A DNA stretch of 64,000 nucleotides from Streptococcus urinalis 2285-97 (GCF_000188055.2 NZ_AEUZ02000001.1:419501-483500), one strand, 5' to 3'; positions 39,124-49,977 are shown, numbered from the stretch's first letter. Program-made: numbers and translations. Notes: generated by a model from the letters alone, not told the origin.

Positions 39124-40726
39124 TGAATTGGAAAAACGTATGGGAACTTTTCAAAATTAATATTTTGTATTCTAATCCTCAGACCTTATCAGCTTTTAGA
39201 AAAAAACAAAGTAAAAATCCTAACAAAAATAAATCTGCATATAAAAATATGTTAAAACAACAAGCTTTAACAATACTTTTATTTCTATTTATTTACTTGT
39301 TTATGTTTCTAGGGATTGATTACAAAGCCTATCCAGGAATGTTTTCATTTTACATAGCTGTATTTTATGTTATTTCTTTGATTTACACTTTCTCAGCTAT
39401 GTATTCGATTTTTTATGATAGTAATGATCTTAAGCTTTATGCTTATTTACCTATAAAACAAATGGAACTCTATATGGCTAAGTTACTGTCGGCCATTGGA
39501 ATGGGAGCTGTTTTTATGGCTCCAGTTTTCTCACTGTTCGTAATAGCCTATTGGAAAATTCTGGGAAATCCCTTATCTCTCTTGTTAGCTATTATTAATT
39601 TCACTATTCTTTTTATAAGTTTGATTGTTGCCTCAACAGTTGTCAATAGTTATTTAGGAAAAATCGTAGAGAGAAGTCCTCATAAAAAATTGATATCAAC
39701 CTTAATGATGACATTTTCAACGATTACTGCAATGGGAGTCATCTTTTACTTAAATTTCAGTAATCAAGCCAATATGAATCATCCAAACCAAATTGTAGAT
39801 AAGTTAAAAGTTCCTTATTTTAGAGGTTTTTACGATGTTATAATAAATCCTTTCTCACTTTCTAGTTTCCTAAATTTTTGGCTTGGTTTAGTTGTTATTA
39901 TGTTCCTTTCCTATTATATTGTTAAACTATTGGTACCTCGTTATTATCAAGAAACGCTTTACACTGATAAGTCACCAAAGAAAATGACTAAAACAAGAAC
40001 TTTTAAATCTGAGAAACAGCAAAATGTATTGATAAAACATCATCTTTCAACATTACAAAATGCTACTGTTATTATTAATTCCTTTATCATGCCCTTTATT
40101 TTTGTCTTTATTTTTATTGGCCCGGCACTTTCTGGAGGGTTATCATTATCATCTGTTGGTCTGGAATCTTTTGGTATTTTTATGATTGTTGGTTTATCTT
40201 TAGGTACGATGGTTGCGCTACCCACATCTTTGTTTTCAGTTGCTCTATCCCTAGAAAGAGAAAATTATCTATTCTTAAAAACCTTACCCATGAATTTTAA
40301 AGGATTTATAAGGCAGAAATTTCTTGTATTCTATAGTTTACAGGCTGGTATTCCAATCTTGGTTTATTTCTTCTTAGGCCTATTCATCCTAAAAATAAAT
40401 TTATCCTTATGATATTTACATGCCTTGGTGTCGCGATAGCCGCTTATATAGAAGGTCAATTTATGTATCGACGTGATTATTATCTTTTAAATTTGCATTG
40501 GCAGAATATTAATCAATTATACACAAGAGGTAGCACACAATGGATTTCAATGGGATTAATGTTTGGAAATTTAATTCTTGCGGGAATTTTAGTTTTTCTT
40601 TTTGTCATTATTTCAACAATGATAAATCCTAGTCTGGTCAGTATCTTAATGATTATGATTGTCGGTGTTCTTACTTTCTTTGTTCAGAAATACCTAAATA
40701 AGCATTTTTGGAGTCAATTTGAATAA
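39123..40726 (+). pseudogene. ABC-2-type permease, frameshifted
   Basis: About 534 codons in two frames: 39123-40412 and 40409-40726. Many membrane helices are spread over both parts (LLFLFIYLFMFLG, FIFIGPALSGGL, then ILAGILVFLFVIIS). The first frame stops at TGA 40410-40412 after INLSL; one missing base near 40405 explains the shift to MIFTCLGVA. An ATG at 40409 overlaps the TGA, so reinitiation could produce the last 105 residues. It was the membrane partner of the broken ATPase just upstream. Large unsplit permeases of this kind are common beside proB in streptococci. Confidence 0.85.
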
Positions 40727-40737
40727 TATGAGAAACG

Positions 40738-40771
40738 AAAAAAGAAGAAGACTATGGCCTTCTTCTTTTTT
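40738..40771 (+). terminator. Terminator after the ABC operon, overlapping the proB promoter
   Basis: AAAAAAGAAGAAG ... CTTCTTCTTTTTT; the T tract ends two bases before the extended -10 of proB. Confidence 0.75.
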
Positions 40772-40772
40772 G

Positions 40773-40788
40773 TGCTATAATTTGGCTA
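40773..40788 (+). promoter_or_regulatory. proB promoter, predicted leaderless
   Basis: Extended -10 TGCTATAAT (40773-40781) is followed by TTGGCT and then ATG. The expected start point, seven bases after the -10, is the A of the ATG at 40788. There is no Shine-Dalgarno. Confidence 0.6.
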
Positions 40789-41594
40789 TGGTAAAACGAG
40801 ATTTTGAAGACATAAAACGAATTGTGATAAAGATTGGAACCAGTTCTTTGGTTCTACCAAATGGAAAAATCAATTTAGAAAAAATTGACCAACTTGCTTT
40901 TGTTATTTCGAGTTTGATGAATAAAGAAAAAGAAGTTGTTCTAGTCTCCTCAGGTGCTATGGGGTTTGGACTTGATTTGTTAGGAATCGACAAACGACCA
41001 GGAGAATTAGCTAGCCAACAAGCAGTATCAAGTGTTGGTCAAGTTGCTATGATGAGTTTATATTCTCAAATTTTTTTACATTATCAAACTACTGTATCTC
41101 AAATATTATTAACGAGAGATGTGGTTGAATTTCCAGAAAGTTTATTAAATGTCACTAATGCTTTTGAAAGTTTGATTGAGATGGGTATTTTACCAATCGT
41201 TAATGAGAATGATGCAGTTAGTGTTGAAGAAATGGATCACACTACTAAATTTGGTGATAATGATAGATTATCTGCAGTTGTTGCCAAGATAATTAAAGCT
41301 GATTTGCTAATCATGTTGTCAGATATTGATGGACTCTATGATAAAAATCCAACCATCTATGATGATGCTACTTTATTGAATGAAGTTAATGACATTACAG
41401 ATACTATTTTAGCTTCTGCTGGAGGTGCGGGTAGTCGTTTTGGAACTGGTGGTATGCTCAGTAAATTAAAATCAGCTCAAATGATTTTTAATCAAAAATC
41501 TCAAATGATCTTGATGAATGGTGAAAATCCTAGAGACATTCTGAAAGTATTGAATGGTGACAAAATTGGGACTTATTTTATTGAACAAAAATAG
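40788..41594 (+). CDS. proB: Glutamate 5-kinase
   Basis: 268 residues, the first enzyme of proline synthesis (glutamate + ATP). Amino-acid-kinase motifs are [37 protein letters not shown] and GTGGMLSKL. There is no C-terminal PUA domain, as usual for the short Gram-positive form. The conserved kinase domain begins at KRIVIKIG, so the upstream extension in frame (from 40719), which crosses the terminator and the -10, is not coding. Ends 9 bases before proA. Confidence 0.95.
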   Translation: MVKRDFEDIKRIVIKIGTSSLVLPNGKINLEKIDQLAFVISSLMNKEKEVVLVSSGAMGFGLDLLGIDKRPGELASQQAVSSVGQVAMMSLYSQIFLHYQTTVSQILLTRDVVEFPESLLNVTNAFESLIEMGILPIVNENDAVSVEEMDHTTKFGDNDRLSAVVAKIIKADLLIMLSDIDGLYDKNPTIYDDATLLNEVNDITDTILASAGGAGSRFGTGGMLSKLKSAQMIFNQKSQMILMNGENPRDILKVLNGDKIGTYFIEQK

Positions 41595-41603
41595 GAGATC
41601 AAA

Positions 41604-42854
41604 ATGATAAGTATTAAAGAGCTTGGGCAAAATGGAAAAAAAGCAAGTAGTGCTTTATTAGCTTTATCAAGTCAAGAAAAAAACAAAGTGTTATTAAAAG
41701 TTGCTAGCGACTTATTAAAATCAAGTGCAGAGATACTTTATGAAAATAAAAAAGATCTTGAGGCAGCAAAAGAAAATGGTATTACAGATGTCATGCTTGA
41801 TAGACTTAGATTAACAGAAAATAGGATAAAAAGTATAGCTGAAGCTGTTAAGCAAGTCTCTAAGTTAGAAGATCCGATTGGACAAGTCATCAAAGGATAC
41901 ACAAATCTAGATGGATTGGATATCATTCAAAAAAGAGTTCCATTAGGCGTTATCGCAATGATTTTTGAAAGCAGGCCAAATGTTTCAGTCGATGCTTTCT
42001 CTTTAGCTTTTAAGACAAACAATGCCATTATTTTACGTGGTGGAAAAGATGCCATTCATTCGAATAAAGCACTTGTAAAAGTCATTCAAAAGAGTTTATC
42101 AGATAGTCAAGTTACCCCCTTAGCAGTTCAACTTGTAGAAGACACTTCTCATCAGTTTGCTGAAGAATTAATGAAAGCAAGTGACTATATCGATGTTTTA
42201 ATTCCTCGTGGAGGATCAAAACTTATTCAAACAGTAAAAGAAAAATCAAAAGTTCCCATTATTGAAACAGGAACTGGAAATGTTCACATATATGTTGATG
42301 AAAGTGCCGATTTAGATATGGCTACAAAAATTGTGATAAATGCAAAAACTCAAAGACCAAGTGTTTGTAATTCAGCAGAAAGTTTAGTTGTTCATGAAGG
42401 CATTGCTGAAACATTTTTGCCACATCTTGAAAATGAAATTACTAAAGTTCACCCAGTGGAATTTAGAGCTGACGAAAAAGCATTCGACATCATGACTGAT
42501 GCTAGTCTTGCAAATCAAGAAGATTTTGGAACGGAATTTTTAGATTATATCATGTCAGTTAAGGTTGTTAACTCAGTTGATCAGGCCATTAATTGGATAA
42601 ATACCTACACAACACATCATTCAGAAGCAATCATTACAAAGTCTCTTGAATCAGCACAACAATTTCAAAATCAAGTCGATGCTGCTGCTGTATATGTAAA
42701 TGCTTCAACAAGATTTACAGATGGTTTTGTATTTGGATTAGGTGCTGAAATTGGTATCTCAACTCAAAAGATGCACGCGCGAGGACCAATGGGCTTAGAA
42801 GCCTTAACAAGTACCAAATATTATATCAATGGAACTGGACAAATAAGAGAATAA
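41604..42854 (+). CDS. proA: Gamma-glutamyl phosphate reductase
   Basis: 416 residues, aldehyde-dehydrogenase-like; second enzyme of proline synthesis. Visible: [27 protein letters not shown], the catalytic Cys in [11 protein letters not shown], and the C-terminal [26 protein letters not shown] (ends [10 protein letters not shown]...GPMGLEALT). ATG at 41604 after TAGGAG. Operon with proB. Confidence 0.96.
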   Translation: MISIKELGQNGKKASSALLALSSQEKNKVLLKVASDLLKSSAEILYENKKDLEAAKENGITDVMLDRLRLTENRIKSIAEAVKQVSKLEDPIGQVIKGYTNLDGLDIIQKRVPLGVIAMIFESRPNVSVDAFSLAFKTNNAIILRGGKDAIHSNKALVKVIQKSLSDSQVTPLAVQLVEDTSHQFAEELMKASDYIDVLIPRGGSKLIQTVKEKSKVPIIETGTGNVHIYVDESADLDMATKIVINAKTQRPSVCNSAESLVVHEGIAETFLPHLENEITKVHPVEFRADEKAFDIMTDASLANQEDFGTEFLDYIMSVKVVNSVDQAINWINTYTTHHSEAIITKSLESAQQFQNQVDAAAVYVNASTRFTDGFVFGLGAEIGISTQKMHARGPMGLEALTSTKYYINGTGQIRE

Positions 42855-42878
42855 TAATTTTTTAAAAGAGGAGGAAAT

Positions 42879-42929
42879 ATGAGATATGGAGTCGTTTTCT
42901 CTTCTTTTTTGCTTTCAAATTATGACTGA
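42879..42929 (+). other. Possible 16-residue ORF with a strong ribosome site, overlapping a terminator-like hairpin
   Basis: AGAGGAGGAAAT precedes ATG at 42879; the frame encodes [16 protein letters not shown] and stops at 42927-42929. The AAAAGAGGAG (42864-42873) can pair with CTCTTCTTTTTT (about 42899-42910), so the same bases may instead be the proA terminator. Either reading explains the segment. No homologue is known to me. Confidence 0.35.
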
Positions 42930-42950
42930 ATTATGGTACAATTAAAGTTA
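42914..42950 (+). promoter_or_regulatory. rsmH promoter, predicted leaderless
   Basis: TTCAAA (42914-42919), 17 bases, extended -10 TGGTACAAT (42934-42942). The predicted start point is 42949-42950, at the first ATG. No Shine-Dalgarno precedes it (TAAAGTT). Confidence 0.65.
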
Positions 42951-43900
42951 TGATGAGAGAATTTCACCATGTAACTGTACTACTAAATGAAACTGTTGAT
43001 ATGCTTGACATAAAACCAAATGGCGTTTATGTTGATGCCACTCTAGGTGGTGCTGGACATAGTTCTTATTTATTATCAAAATTAGGGAAAGATGGACATC
43101 TTTACTGTTTTGATCAAGATCAAAAAGCAATTGATAATGCTAAATTAAAATTAAAAAAGTATATTGATAACAATCAAGTAACATTTATCAAAGATAACTT
43201 TAGACATTTAAAATCAAATTTAGAAGCTTATGGTGTGACTGAGATTGATGGCATCCTGTATGATCTTGGTGTATCTAGTCCACAGTTAGATGAAAGAGAA
43301 CGTGGGTTTTCTTATAAACAAGATGCACCTCTTGATATGAGGATGAATCAAGAGCAATCATTTTCTGCATATCATGTCGTTAATGACTATAGTTATCATG
43401 AACTAGTGAAAATTTTTTATAAATATGGTGAAGATAAGTTTTCAAAACAGATTGCAAGAAAAATCGAAAAAGCTCGGAGTCAAAAACCAATTGAGACAAC
43501 CACGGAGTTGTCAGAAATTATTAAGTCAGCTAAACCTGCCAAGGAATTAAAGAAAAAGGGGCATCCAGCGAAGCAAATATTCCAAGCAATTAGGATTGAA
43601 GTGAACGACGAACTTGGTGCTGCAGATCAATCTCTTCAAGAAGCAATTGAATTGTTAGCAGTAGATGGACGAATTTCCGTGATTACATTTCACTCTTTGG
43701 AAGATCGTTTGACGAAACAACTTTTCAAAGAAACTTCTACAGTAGAAGTTCCAAAAGGATTACCTTTTATACCAGATGATTTGCAACCAAAGTTAGCTTT
43801 AGTAAATAAAAAGCCAATCCTGCCAAGTCAAGAAGAGTTAGAAATCAATAATCGAGCTCATTCTGCAAAGCTTAGAGTAGCTAAAAAAATTAGGAAATAA
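42950..43900 (+). CDS. rsmH: 16S rRNA (cytosine-1402-N4)-methyltransferase
   Basis: 316 residues (also known as MraW). It methylates C1402 in the ribosomal P site. SAM-binding motif [11 protein letters not shown] (about 26-36), [21 protein letters not shown] region and FHSLEDR are diagnostic. Tandem ATGs at 42950 and 42953; the first coincides with the predicted transcript start. First gene of the division/cell-wall cluster. Confidence 0.95.
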   Translation: MMREFHHVTVLLNETVDMLDIKPNGVYVDATLGGAGHSSYLLSKLGKDGHLYCFDQDQKAIDNAKLKLKKYIDNNQVTFIKDNFRHLKSNLEAYGVTEIDGILYDLGVSSPQLDERERGFSYKQDAPLDMRMNQEQSFSAYHVVNDYSYHELVKIFYKYGEDKFSKQIARKIEKARSQKPIETTTELSEIIKSAKPAKELKKKGHPAKQIFQAIRIEVNDELGAADQSLQEAIELLAVDGRISVITFHSLEDRLTKQLFKETSTVEVPKGLPFIPDDLQPKLALVNKKPILPSQEELEINNRAHSAKLRVAKKIRK

Positions 43901-43904
43901 TGAT

Positions 43905-44228
43905 ATGAGTAATGAAAAACGTACACAAGCAGTTTCAAATGCACTGCAAAAAAGAATAAGAACTTTCTCGAGAATAGAGAAAGCTTTTTATGGTGTCATT
44001 ATTGTTACTGCCATTACAATGGCTATTAGTATTATCTTTATTCAAAGTCGAAATTTACAAGTACAACAGGATATTTCAGACCTCAATAGTAAAATTAGTC
44101 AACAAGAAACAAAATTAAATAATGCCAAACAAGAAGTTAATGAGCTCTCACGACGTGATAGAATTGTCAAGATTGCTCAAGATGCTGGTTTAAGCAATCA
44201 AAACGATAATATTCAGAAAGTTGAGTAA
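43905..44228 (+). CDS. ftsL: Cell division protein FtsL
   Basis: 107 residues. A basic cytoplasmic tail, one membrane helix (YGVIIVTAITMAISIIFIQS, about 29-48) and an extracellular leucine-zipper-like coil (ISDLNSKISQQETKLNNAKQEVNEL) give the FtsL/DivIC bitopic topology. It forms the FtsLB/DivIC complex that activates the septal synthase. Starts 4 bases after rsmH, just before pbpX. Confidence 0.93.
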   Translation: MSNEKRTQAVSNALQKRIRTFSRIEKAFYGVIIVTAITMAISIIFIQSRNLQVQQDISDLNSKISQQETKLNNAKQEVNELSRRDRIVKIAQDAGLSNQNDNIQKVE

Positions 44229-44231
44229 TCG

Positions 44232-46481
44232 ATGAAAAATATAAAGAATCGTTTTCTAGATTATGTCATAAGGGATCGTAGATCAGCACCAGAAAACCGT
44301 GAGCGTGTTGGCCAAAATATGATGCTTTTAACAGTATTCATATTTTTTATTTTTATGATCAATTTTGTCATTATTATAGGAACAGATAAAAAATTTGGTG
44401 TCAATCTTTCTCAGGGAGCAAAGAAAACATACCAGCAGACTGTGACTGTACAAGCAAAACGCGGGACTATATTTGATCGAAATGGTACGGCTATTGCCGT
44501 TGATTCGACAACATATAGTGTTTATGCCATTATCGATAAATCCTATAAATCAATTGATGGTAAAAAACTATATGTGCAACCTACACAGTATGATAAAGTT
44601 GCTGAAATCCTAAATAAAAATCTTGGAATCAAAAAGAAGGAAGTATTAAAACAACTAAAACAAACAAAACTGTTTCAAGTGTCATTTGGGACATCTGGTT
44701 CAGGTATTTCTTATAGTACAATGACGACTATAAAAAATGAAATGAAAAGTGCTGGTATCCAAGGAGTCGCCTTTAATACAAGTCCAGGAAGAATGTATCC
44801 AAATGGGACATTTGCTTCAGAATTTATTGGATTGGCAAGTCTTGTTGACAACCATGATGGCACAAAGAGTTTAGTTGGTAAATCAGGTTTAGAGTCTTCT
44901 CTTGATAATATTTTATCTGGTCAAGATGGTACCATAACTTATGAAAAAGATAAGAATGGTAATACTTTATTAGGGACTGGAAAGACAGTCAAAAAAGCTG
45001 TTGATGGAAAAGATGTTTATACAACTATTTCAGCACCAATTCAAACTTATCTTGAAACTCAGATGGATGTTTTTCAATCAAAAACTAATGGTAAACTGGC
45101 TAGTGCAACATTAGTTAATGCAAAAACTGGAGAAATTCTTGCAACAACACAAAGACCAACTTATAACGCTGATACGCTTCAAGGTTTAGGTGGAGAAAAT
45201 TATAATTGGAGTACCGCCTTATTCCAAAATAATTTTGAACCTGGTTCGACCATGAAAGTAATGACTTTGTCTTCAGCAATAGATGATAATGTTTTTAACC
45301 CTAATGAATATTATAGTAATGCAAATGGTTATACTATAGCAGACGTCACTGTTAATGACTGGGGTGTCAATGAAGGTATTTCTTCTGGACAAACTATGTC
45401 GTTTGCTCAAGGTTTTGCATATTCCAGTAATGTTGGAATGCTAAAATTAGAAGAGAAAATGGGAAATGATAAGTGGTTGAATTATTTAAGACTCTTTAAA
45501 TTTGGAACACCAACTTATTTTGGAGTTGCAGATGAGTCATCTGGAGGCCTTCCTGATTCAAATAAAGTTTCAACCGCCATGTCAGCTTTTGGACAAGCCA
45601 TTGATGTCACTCAGGCACAAATGTTAAGAGCATTCTCAGCTGTTTCAAATAATGGTGAAATGCTGGAACCACAGTTTATAAGCCAAATAAGTGATCCAAA
45701 TACCAATACTTCTAGAGTTTCAAGAAAAGAAGTCGTTGGAAAGCCAGTTTCAAAATCTGCAGCCAGTCAAACGCGTAATTATATGGTAACTGTTGGGACT
45801 GATCCAACATATGGAACATTAGTAGATTCAACTGGTACGCCAATTATTCAAGTTGGGAACATGTCAGTAGCGGTTAAATCTGGGACAGCTCAAATTGCAT
45901 CGCCTGATGGTAGTGGATACTTGACAGGTAGTTTGGACACAATAAATTCAGTAGTTGCTATGGTACCTTCTAACAATCCTGATTTTATGATGTATGTTAC
46001 AGTTCAACAACCAGAACACTGGAGTGCAATGTTCTGGCAAGATGTGGTGAATCCAGTTCTTGAAGAAGCTTATTTGATGAAAGATACTTTAAATGCTCCA
46101 GCTACTGTTTCAAAAAACATGCAGACAAAATATCAATTGCCAGATATTGTTAATAAATCTATTAGTAAAGCAGCAATAGAATTAAGACAAAATCTTGTGC
46201 ATCCTGTTATTTTAGGTAGCGGAAGTAAAGTCAGTAAAGTTTCTCAGAAAGTTGGAACCAATTTAAACGAAAACCAACAAGTCTTATTGCTAACAAATAA
46301 ATTAACAGAATTACCAGATATGTATGGCTGGACAAAAGCCAATGTTAAGAAATTCTCTGAGTGGACAGGAATATCTGTTTCATTTAAGGGAGCTGGTTCT
46401 GGAAAAGTTGTTAAACAAAATGTTAAAATAGGTAAGAATATCAAAAAAATTAAAAAAATAACCATAACTTTAGGAGAATAA
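44232..46481 (+). CDS. pbpX: Penicillin-binding protein 2X (septal transpeptidase)
   Basis: 749 residues. One N-terminal membrane helix (about 30-50), a dimerisation domain, then the transpeptidase domain with STMK (Ser339), SSN (398-400) and KSGT (549-552), matching positions in pneumococcal PBP2x closely. Two C-terminal PASTA domains follow (about 630-749, [13 protein letters not shown] and [13 protein letters not shown]). Works with FtsW in septal peptidoglycan synthesis and is a beta-lactam target. Between ftsL and mraY. Confidence 0.96.
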   Translation: MKNIKNRFLDYVIRDRRSAPENRERVGQNMMLLTVFIFFIFMINFVIIIGTDKKFGVNLSQGAKKTYQQTVTVQAKRGTIFDRNGTAIAVDSTTYSVYAIIDKSYKSIDGKKLYVQPTQYDKVAEILNKNLGIKKKEVLKQLKQTKLFQVSFGTSGSGISYSTMTTIKNEMKSAGIQGVAFNTSPGRMYPNGTFASEFIGLASLVDNHDGTKSLVGKSGLESSLDNILSGQDGTITYEKDKNGNTLLGTGKTVKKAVDGKDVYTTISAPIQTYLETQMDVFQSKTNGKLASATLVNAKTGEILATTQRPTYNADTLQGLGGENYNWSTALFQNNFEPGSTMKVMTLSSAIDDNVFNPNEYYSNANGYTIADVTVNDWGVNEGISSGQTMSFAQGFAYSSNVGMLKLEEKMGNDKWLNYLRLFKFGTPTYFGVADESSGGLPDSNKVSTAMSAFGQAIDVTQAQMLRAFSAVSNNGEMLEPQFISQISDPNTNTSRVSRKEVVGKPVSKSAASQTRNYMVTVGTDPTYGTLVDSTGTPIIQVGNMSVAVKSGTAQIASPDGSGYLTGSLDTINSVVAMVPSNNPDFMMYVTVQQPEHWSAMFWQDVVNPVLEEAYLMKDTLNAPATVSKNMQTKYQLPDIVNKSISKAAIELRQNLVHPVILGSGSKVSKVSQKVGTNLNENQQVLLLTNKLTELPDMYGWTKANVKKFSEWTGISVSFKGAGSGKVVKQNVKIGKNIKKIKKITITLGE

Positions 46482-46482
46482 C

Positions 46483-47493
46483 ATGTTAATTAGTATCATT
46501 GCAGGTGTCATTGCCTTTGCATTAACCATTGTGGCTATGCCCTACTTTATCAGATTTTATCAGATAAAAAAGATTGGTGGCCAGCAAATGCATGAGGATG
46601 TCAAACAACATCTTGCCAAGGCAGGTACTCCTACAATGGGAGGGACTGTATTTTTGACAGTCTTTACTTTAGTTACTATTGTGACGTCATTCTTTTTACC
46701 GCAACATGGACCACTTGGCGCAATTATCGGAATTCTTTCGGTAGTTGTCATTTACGGGATTATCGGATTTTTAGATGACTTTCTTAAAATATTTAAGCAA
46801 GTCAATGAAGGATTAACTCCTTGGCAAAAAATGTCTTTACAGATTATTGCAGGTCTTATCTTTTATTTTGTACATCTAAAACCAAGTGGAACAGATTTTA
46901 TTTCTATAGGTGGCTTAAATATTCATTTAGGAATTTTCTATATCTTATTTGTCTTATTTTGGGTTGTTGGTTTTTCAAATGCAGTTAATTTGACAGATGG
47001 TATTGATGGTTTAGCCTCTATTTCTGTCTCAATTTCCTTGGTAGCCTATGGGTTAATTGCCTACATGAAAAATCAATTTGATGTTCTCTTGATGATCGTC
47101 ATTTTAATTGGAGCCTTACTTGGTTTCTTTGTCTTTAATCATAAACCAGCAAAAGTATTTATGGGTGATGTCGGCTCTCTTGCTTTAGGGGCAATGTTAG
47201 CAGCTATTTCCATCGTTTTACGTGTGGAATGGACACTTTTGTTTATTGGATTTGTTTATGTTTTAGAAACTTCTTCCGTTATGCTTCAAGTAGCTTATTT
47301 TAAATATACAAAGCGTAAATATGGTGAAGGACGACGAATTTTTCGTATGACACCCTTTCATCATCATCTTGAATTAGGTGGTCTTTCAGGAAACTCTAAA
47401 AAATGGTCTGAATGGAAAGTGGATGCTTTCTTATGGACTCTTGGTGCTATCATGAGTCTTTTAACACTTTTGGTAATCTGGAATAATCTTTAA
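46483..47493 (+). CDS. mraY: Phospho-N-acetylmuramoyl-pentapeptide transferase
   Basis: 336 residues, about ten membrane helices. Transfers phospho-MurNAc-pentapeptide to undecaprenyl phosphate, forming lipid I. Motifs: GTPTMGG (about 48-54), FLDDFLKI with the Mg-binding Asp pair, [10 protein letters not shown] and FHHHLELGG. One base separates it from pbpX. Ends at a terminator. Confidence 0.97.
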   Translation: MLISIIAGVIAFALTIVAMPYFIRFYQIKKIGGQQMHEDVKQHLAKAGTPTMGGTVFLTVFTLVTIVTSFFLPQHGPLGAIIGILSVVVIYGIIGFLDDFLKIFKQVNEGLTPWQKMSLQIIAGLIFYFVHLKPSGTDFISIGGLNIHLGIFYILFVLFWVVGFSNAVNLTDGIDGLASISVSISLVAYGLIAYMKNQFDVLLMIVILIGALLGFFVFNHKPAKVFMGDVGSLALGAMLAAISIVLRVEWTLLFIGFVYVLETSSVMLQVAYFKYTKRKYGEGRRIFRMTPFHHHLELGGLSGNSKKWSEWKVDAFLWTLGAIMSLLTLLVIWNNL

Positions 47494-47514
47494 AGCTGGG
47501 GGAAACCCAGCTTT
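47492..47514 (+). terminator. Terminator after mraY
   Basis: AAAGCTGGG-GGAAA-CCCAGCTTTT, 9-10 pairs with a short T tract. Confidence 0.8.
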
Positions 47515-47524
47515 TCCTATGTCA

Positions 47525-47554
47525 TTGCTACATACAGGATGTTCATGCTATAAT
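47525..47554 (+). promoter_or_regulatory. Promoter of the DEAD-box helicase gene
   Basis: TTGCTA (47525-47530), 18 bases, extended -10 TGCTATAAT (47546-47554). Confidence 0.7.
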
Positions 47555-47577
47555 ATTAAAAAGAAAACGAGGTACTT

Positions 47578-48921
47578 ATGTCATTCAAAGATTTTAATTT
47601 TAAATCCTATATTCAGAAGGCGCTTGATGAAATTCATTTCGAAAATCCAACTGAGGTGCAACAAAAATTAATTCCGATAGTTCGTTCTGGTAAAGATTTG
47701 GTTGGAGAATCAAAAACTGGCTCAGGAAAAACTCATACGTTTTTGTTACCTATTTTTGAAAAATTAGATCCTAATTCTGTAGATGTTCAAGCACTAATCA
47801 CTGCTCCAAGTAGAGAATTAGCCACACAAATCTATCAGGCATCAAAACAAATTGCTGATCACTCTGAAGAAGAAATTAGGGTTGTTAATTATGTAGGTGG
47901 TACAGACAAACTTCGTCAAATTGAGAAGTTAAAAACATCACAGCCACATCTTGTAATCGGGACACCTGGTCGCATTTATGATTTAGTCAAATCAGGTGAT
48001 TTAGAAATTTACAAAGCAAACACATTTGTTGTTGATGAAGCTGATATGACACTAGATATGGGATTTCTTGATACTGTTGATAAAATGGCATCTCGTCTAC
48101 CCAAAGATGTCCAAATGTTAGTTTTTTCAGCTACCATTCCACAAAAATTACAACCATTCTTAAAAAAGTATCTCTCAAATCCAGTCGTTGAACAAATTAA
48201 AACAAAGACTATTATTTCGGATACAATAGATAATTGGTTATTATCAACTAAAGGTCGCGATAAAAATGCTCAAATTCTAGAAGTAGTTCAACAATTACAA
48301 CCTTATTTAGCGATGATTTTTGTTAATACCAAAGAAAGAGCTGATGAACTGCATCATTATTTAATTTCAAATGGTTTAAAAGTAGCTAAGATTCATGGAG
48401 GTGTACCACCACGGGAGCGTAAACGTATTATGAATCAAGTGAAAAAACTTGATTTTGAGTACATTGTAGCCACAGATTTAGCTGCTAGAGGTATCGATAT
48501 TGAAGGTGTTAGTCATGTCATCAATGATGCCATTCCACAAGATTTGTCCTTCTTTGTTCATAGAGTTGGAAGAACAGGTAGAAATGGGTTATCCGGAACA
48601 GCCATAACGCTTTATCAACCAAGTGATGACTCAGATATCAAAGAACTTGAAAAGCTTGGCATTCATTTTATCCCTAAACAATTAAAAAATGGGGAATTTA
48701 TTGATACTTATGACCGAGATCGAAGACTCACACGTGAAAAATCATATGAAAAATTAGATACTGAAATGATCGGTTTGGTTAAAAAGAAAAAGAAAAAAAT
48801 TAAACCTGGTTATAAAAAGAAAATTCAGTGGAAAGTTGATGAAAAGCGTCGTAAAGAAAGACGTGCCGCCAACCGAGCAAAAAGTCGTGCAGAAAGAAAA
48901 GCAAAAAAACAAACATACTAA
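47578..48921 (+). CDS. cshB: DEAD-box RNA helicase (CshB-like)
   Basis: 447 residues. Q motif FENPTEVQQKLIP, motif I SKTGSGKT, motif Ia APSRELA, motif II DEAD (VVDEADM), motif III SAT, motif V ATDLAARGIDIEG and motif VI HRVGRTGR. The C-terminus is a Lys/Arg-rich RNA-binding tail. The N-terminal sequence is closest to the CshB class of Bacillales. Likely role: rRNA or mRNA remodelling, often in the cold. Monocistronic. Confidence 0.9.
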   Translation: MSFKDFNFKSYIQKALDEIHFENPTEVQQKLIPIVRSGKDLVGESKTGSGKTHTFLLPIFEKLDPNSVDVQALITAPSRELATQIYQASKQIADHSEEEIRVVNYVGGTDKLRQIEKLKTSQPHLVIGTPGRIYDLVKSGDLEIYKANTFVVDEADMTLDMGFLDTVDKMASRLPKDVQMLVFSATIPQKLQPFLKKYLSNPVVEQIKTKTIISDTIDNWLLSTKGRDKNAQILEVVQQLQPYLAMIFVNTKERADELHHYLISNGLKVAKIHGGVPPRERKRIMNQVKKLDFEYIVATDLAARGIDIEGVSHVINDAIPQDLSFFVHRVGRTGRNGLSGTAITLYQPSDDSDIKELEKLGIHFIPKQLKNGEFIDTYDRDRRLTREKSYEKLDTEMIGLVKKKKKKIKPGYKKKIQWKVDEKRRKERRAANRAKSRAERKAKKQTY

Positions 48922-48948
48922 AAAGATGAGGGTGGCCTCATCTTTTTT
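48920..48948 (+). terminator. Terminator after the helicase gene
   Basis: AAAAGATGAGG-GTG-GCCTCATCTTTTTT, ten-pair stem. Confidence 0.85.
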
Positions 48949-49039
48949 GATAACTATTTTTTAGTGAAGTGATAATTTATTAGTATTACCCAATGAAACA
49001 ATCATTTGTTACAATGAATAATCATAAGGGGGATGACTA

Positions 49040-49840
49040 ATGAAAAAAACAATTTTAGGGTCACTATTTTTAGCATTGGTGACATTTTTTTTGGTAACAA
49101 TTTTGAATGTTGTTTCAGCAAATGAGAAAAAAACGATTGTTGTAGCAACAGATTCAGATACCAAGCCTTTTACATATCGTGATAATGATTCTTTTAAAGG
49201 TTATGATATTGATGTCTTAAAAGCCATTTTCGAGAATTCAAAAGATTATCAACTTGAATTTCAAACAACAGCATTTTCTTCTATTTTAACAGGGATTGAC
49301 TCTGGAAGATATCAAATTGCAGCAAATGACTTTAATTATAACAGTGATAGAGCAAAGAAATATTATTTTTCAAAGCCGATTTCACAATCACATTATGCAA
49401 TTGCTAGTAAGAAAAAAAGTGTTCCGACACATTTGAAAAATCTATCTGGAAAATCAACAGAAGGTGTAGCTGGTAGTAATTATGTTCAGGTTTTAGAGAA
49501 CTGGAATAAAAACCATGATAATGAAAAACCAATTAAAATAAAATACGTATCAGCATCGTCACCTTTCACACAAAGGATTCAAGACTTAGAGCAAGGAAAA
49601 ATAGATTTTTTGATGTATGACAATATCTCTTTAAATCAAGCAATAGATGACCAAGGTTTTCAGCTATATACAGCCATTTTAAAAGATAAGGTAAGTCATA
49701 AAAAAGAAGGAAAAGAATATCTTCTTTTTGTAAAAACAAAAGAAGGAAAAGAACTTCAAAGAGTTGTCAACAAAGGTATTTTAAAACTTCAAAGAAATGG
49801 AAAATTAGCATTACTTCAAAAAAAATATTTTAAAAAGTAA
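49040..49840 (+). CDS. Polar amino acid ABC transporter substrate-binding protein
   Basis: 266 residues of the SBP_bac_3 family: VVATDSDTKPFTYRD, FKGYDIDVLKAI and the C-terminal LALLQKKYF. It has an N-terminal signal segment (ILGSLFLALVTFFLVTILNVVSA) but no lipobox; in fact the protein contains no cysteine. So it is either released after cleavage at VSA or held by an uncleaved helix, unlike most Gram-positive binding proteins. Next to permease and ATPase genes of the same family. Cystine or glutamine-type ligands are plausible but not determined. Confidence 0.85.
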   Translation: MKKTILGSLFLALVTFFLVTILNVVSANEKKTIVVATDSDTKPFTYRDNDSFKGYDIDVLKAIFENSKDYQLEFQTTAFSSILTGIDSGRYQIAANDFNYNSDRAKKYYFSKPISQSHYAIASKKKSVPTHLKNLSGKSTEGVAGSNYVQVLENWNKNHDNEKPIKIKYVSASSPFTQRIQDLEQGKIDFLMYDNISLNQAIDDQGFQLYTAILKDKVSHKKEGKEYLLFVKTKEGKELQRVVNKGILKLQRNGKLALLQKKYFKK

Positions 49841-49867
49841 AAATAAAATTAAGTCATTTACGATATG

Positions 49868-49890
49868 CCTATCAATGTGATAGGTTTTTT
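49868..49890 (+). terminator. Hairpin between the binding-protein and permease genes
   Basis: CCTATCA-ATG-TGATAGGTTTTTT; may attenuate rather than fully end transcription before the permease gene, about 90 bases downstream. Confidence 0.7.
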
Positions 49891-49977
49891 CTATCACAAG
49901 ACAAGACTCGTTTTATTTATAGAAGTGAACTAGAATGATAGAATATTAGAATAGAAAGAAAAGAGAAGGAAACTATA

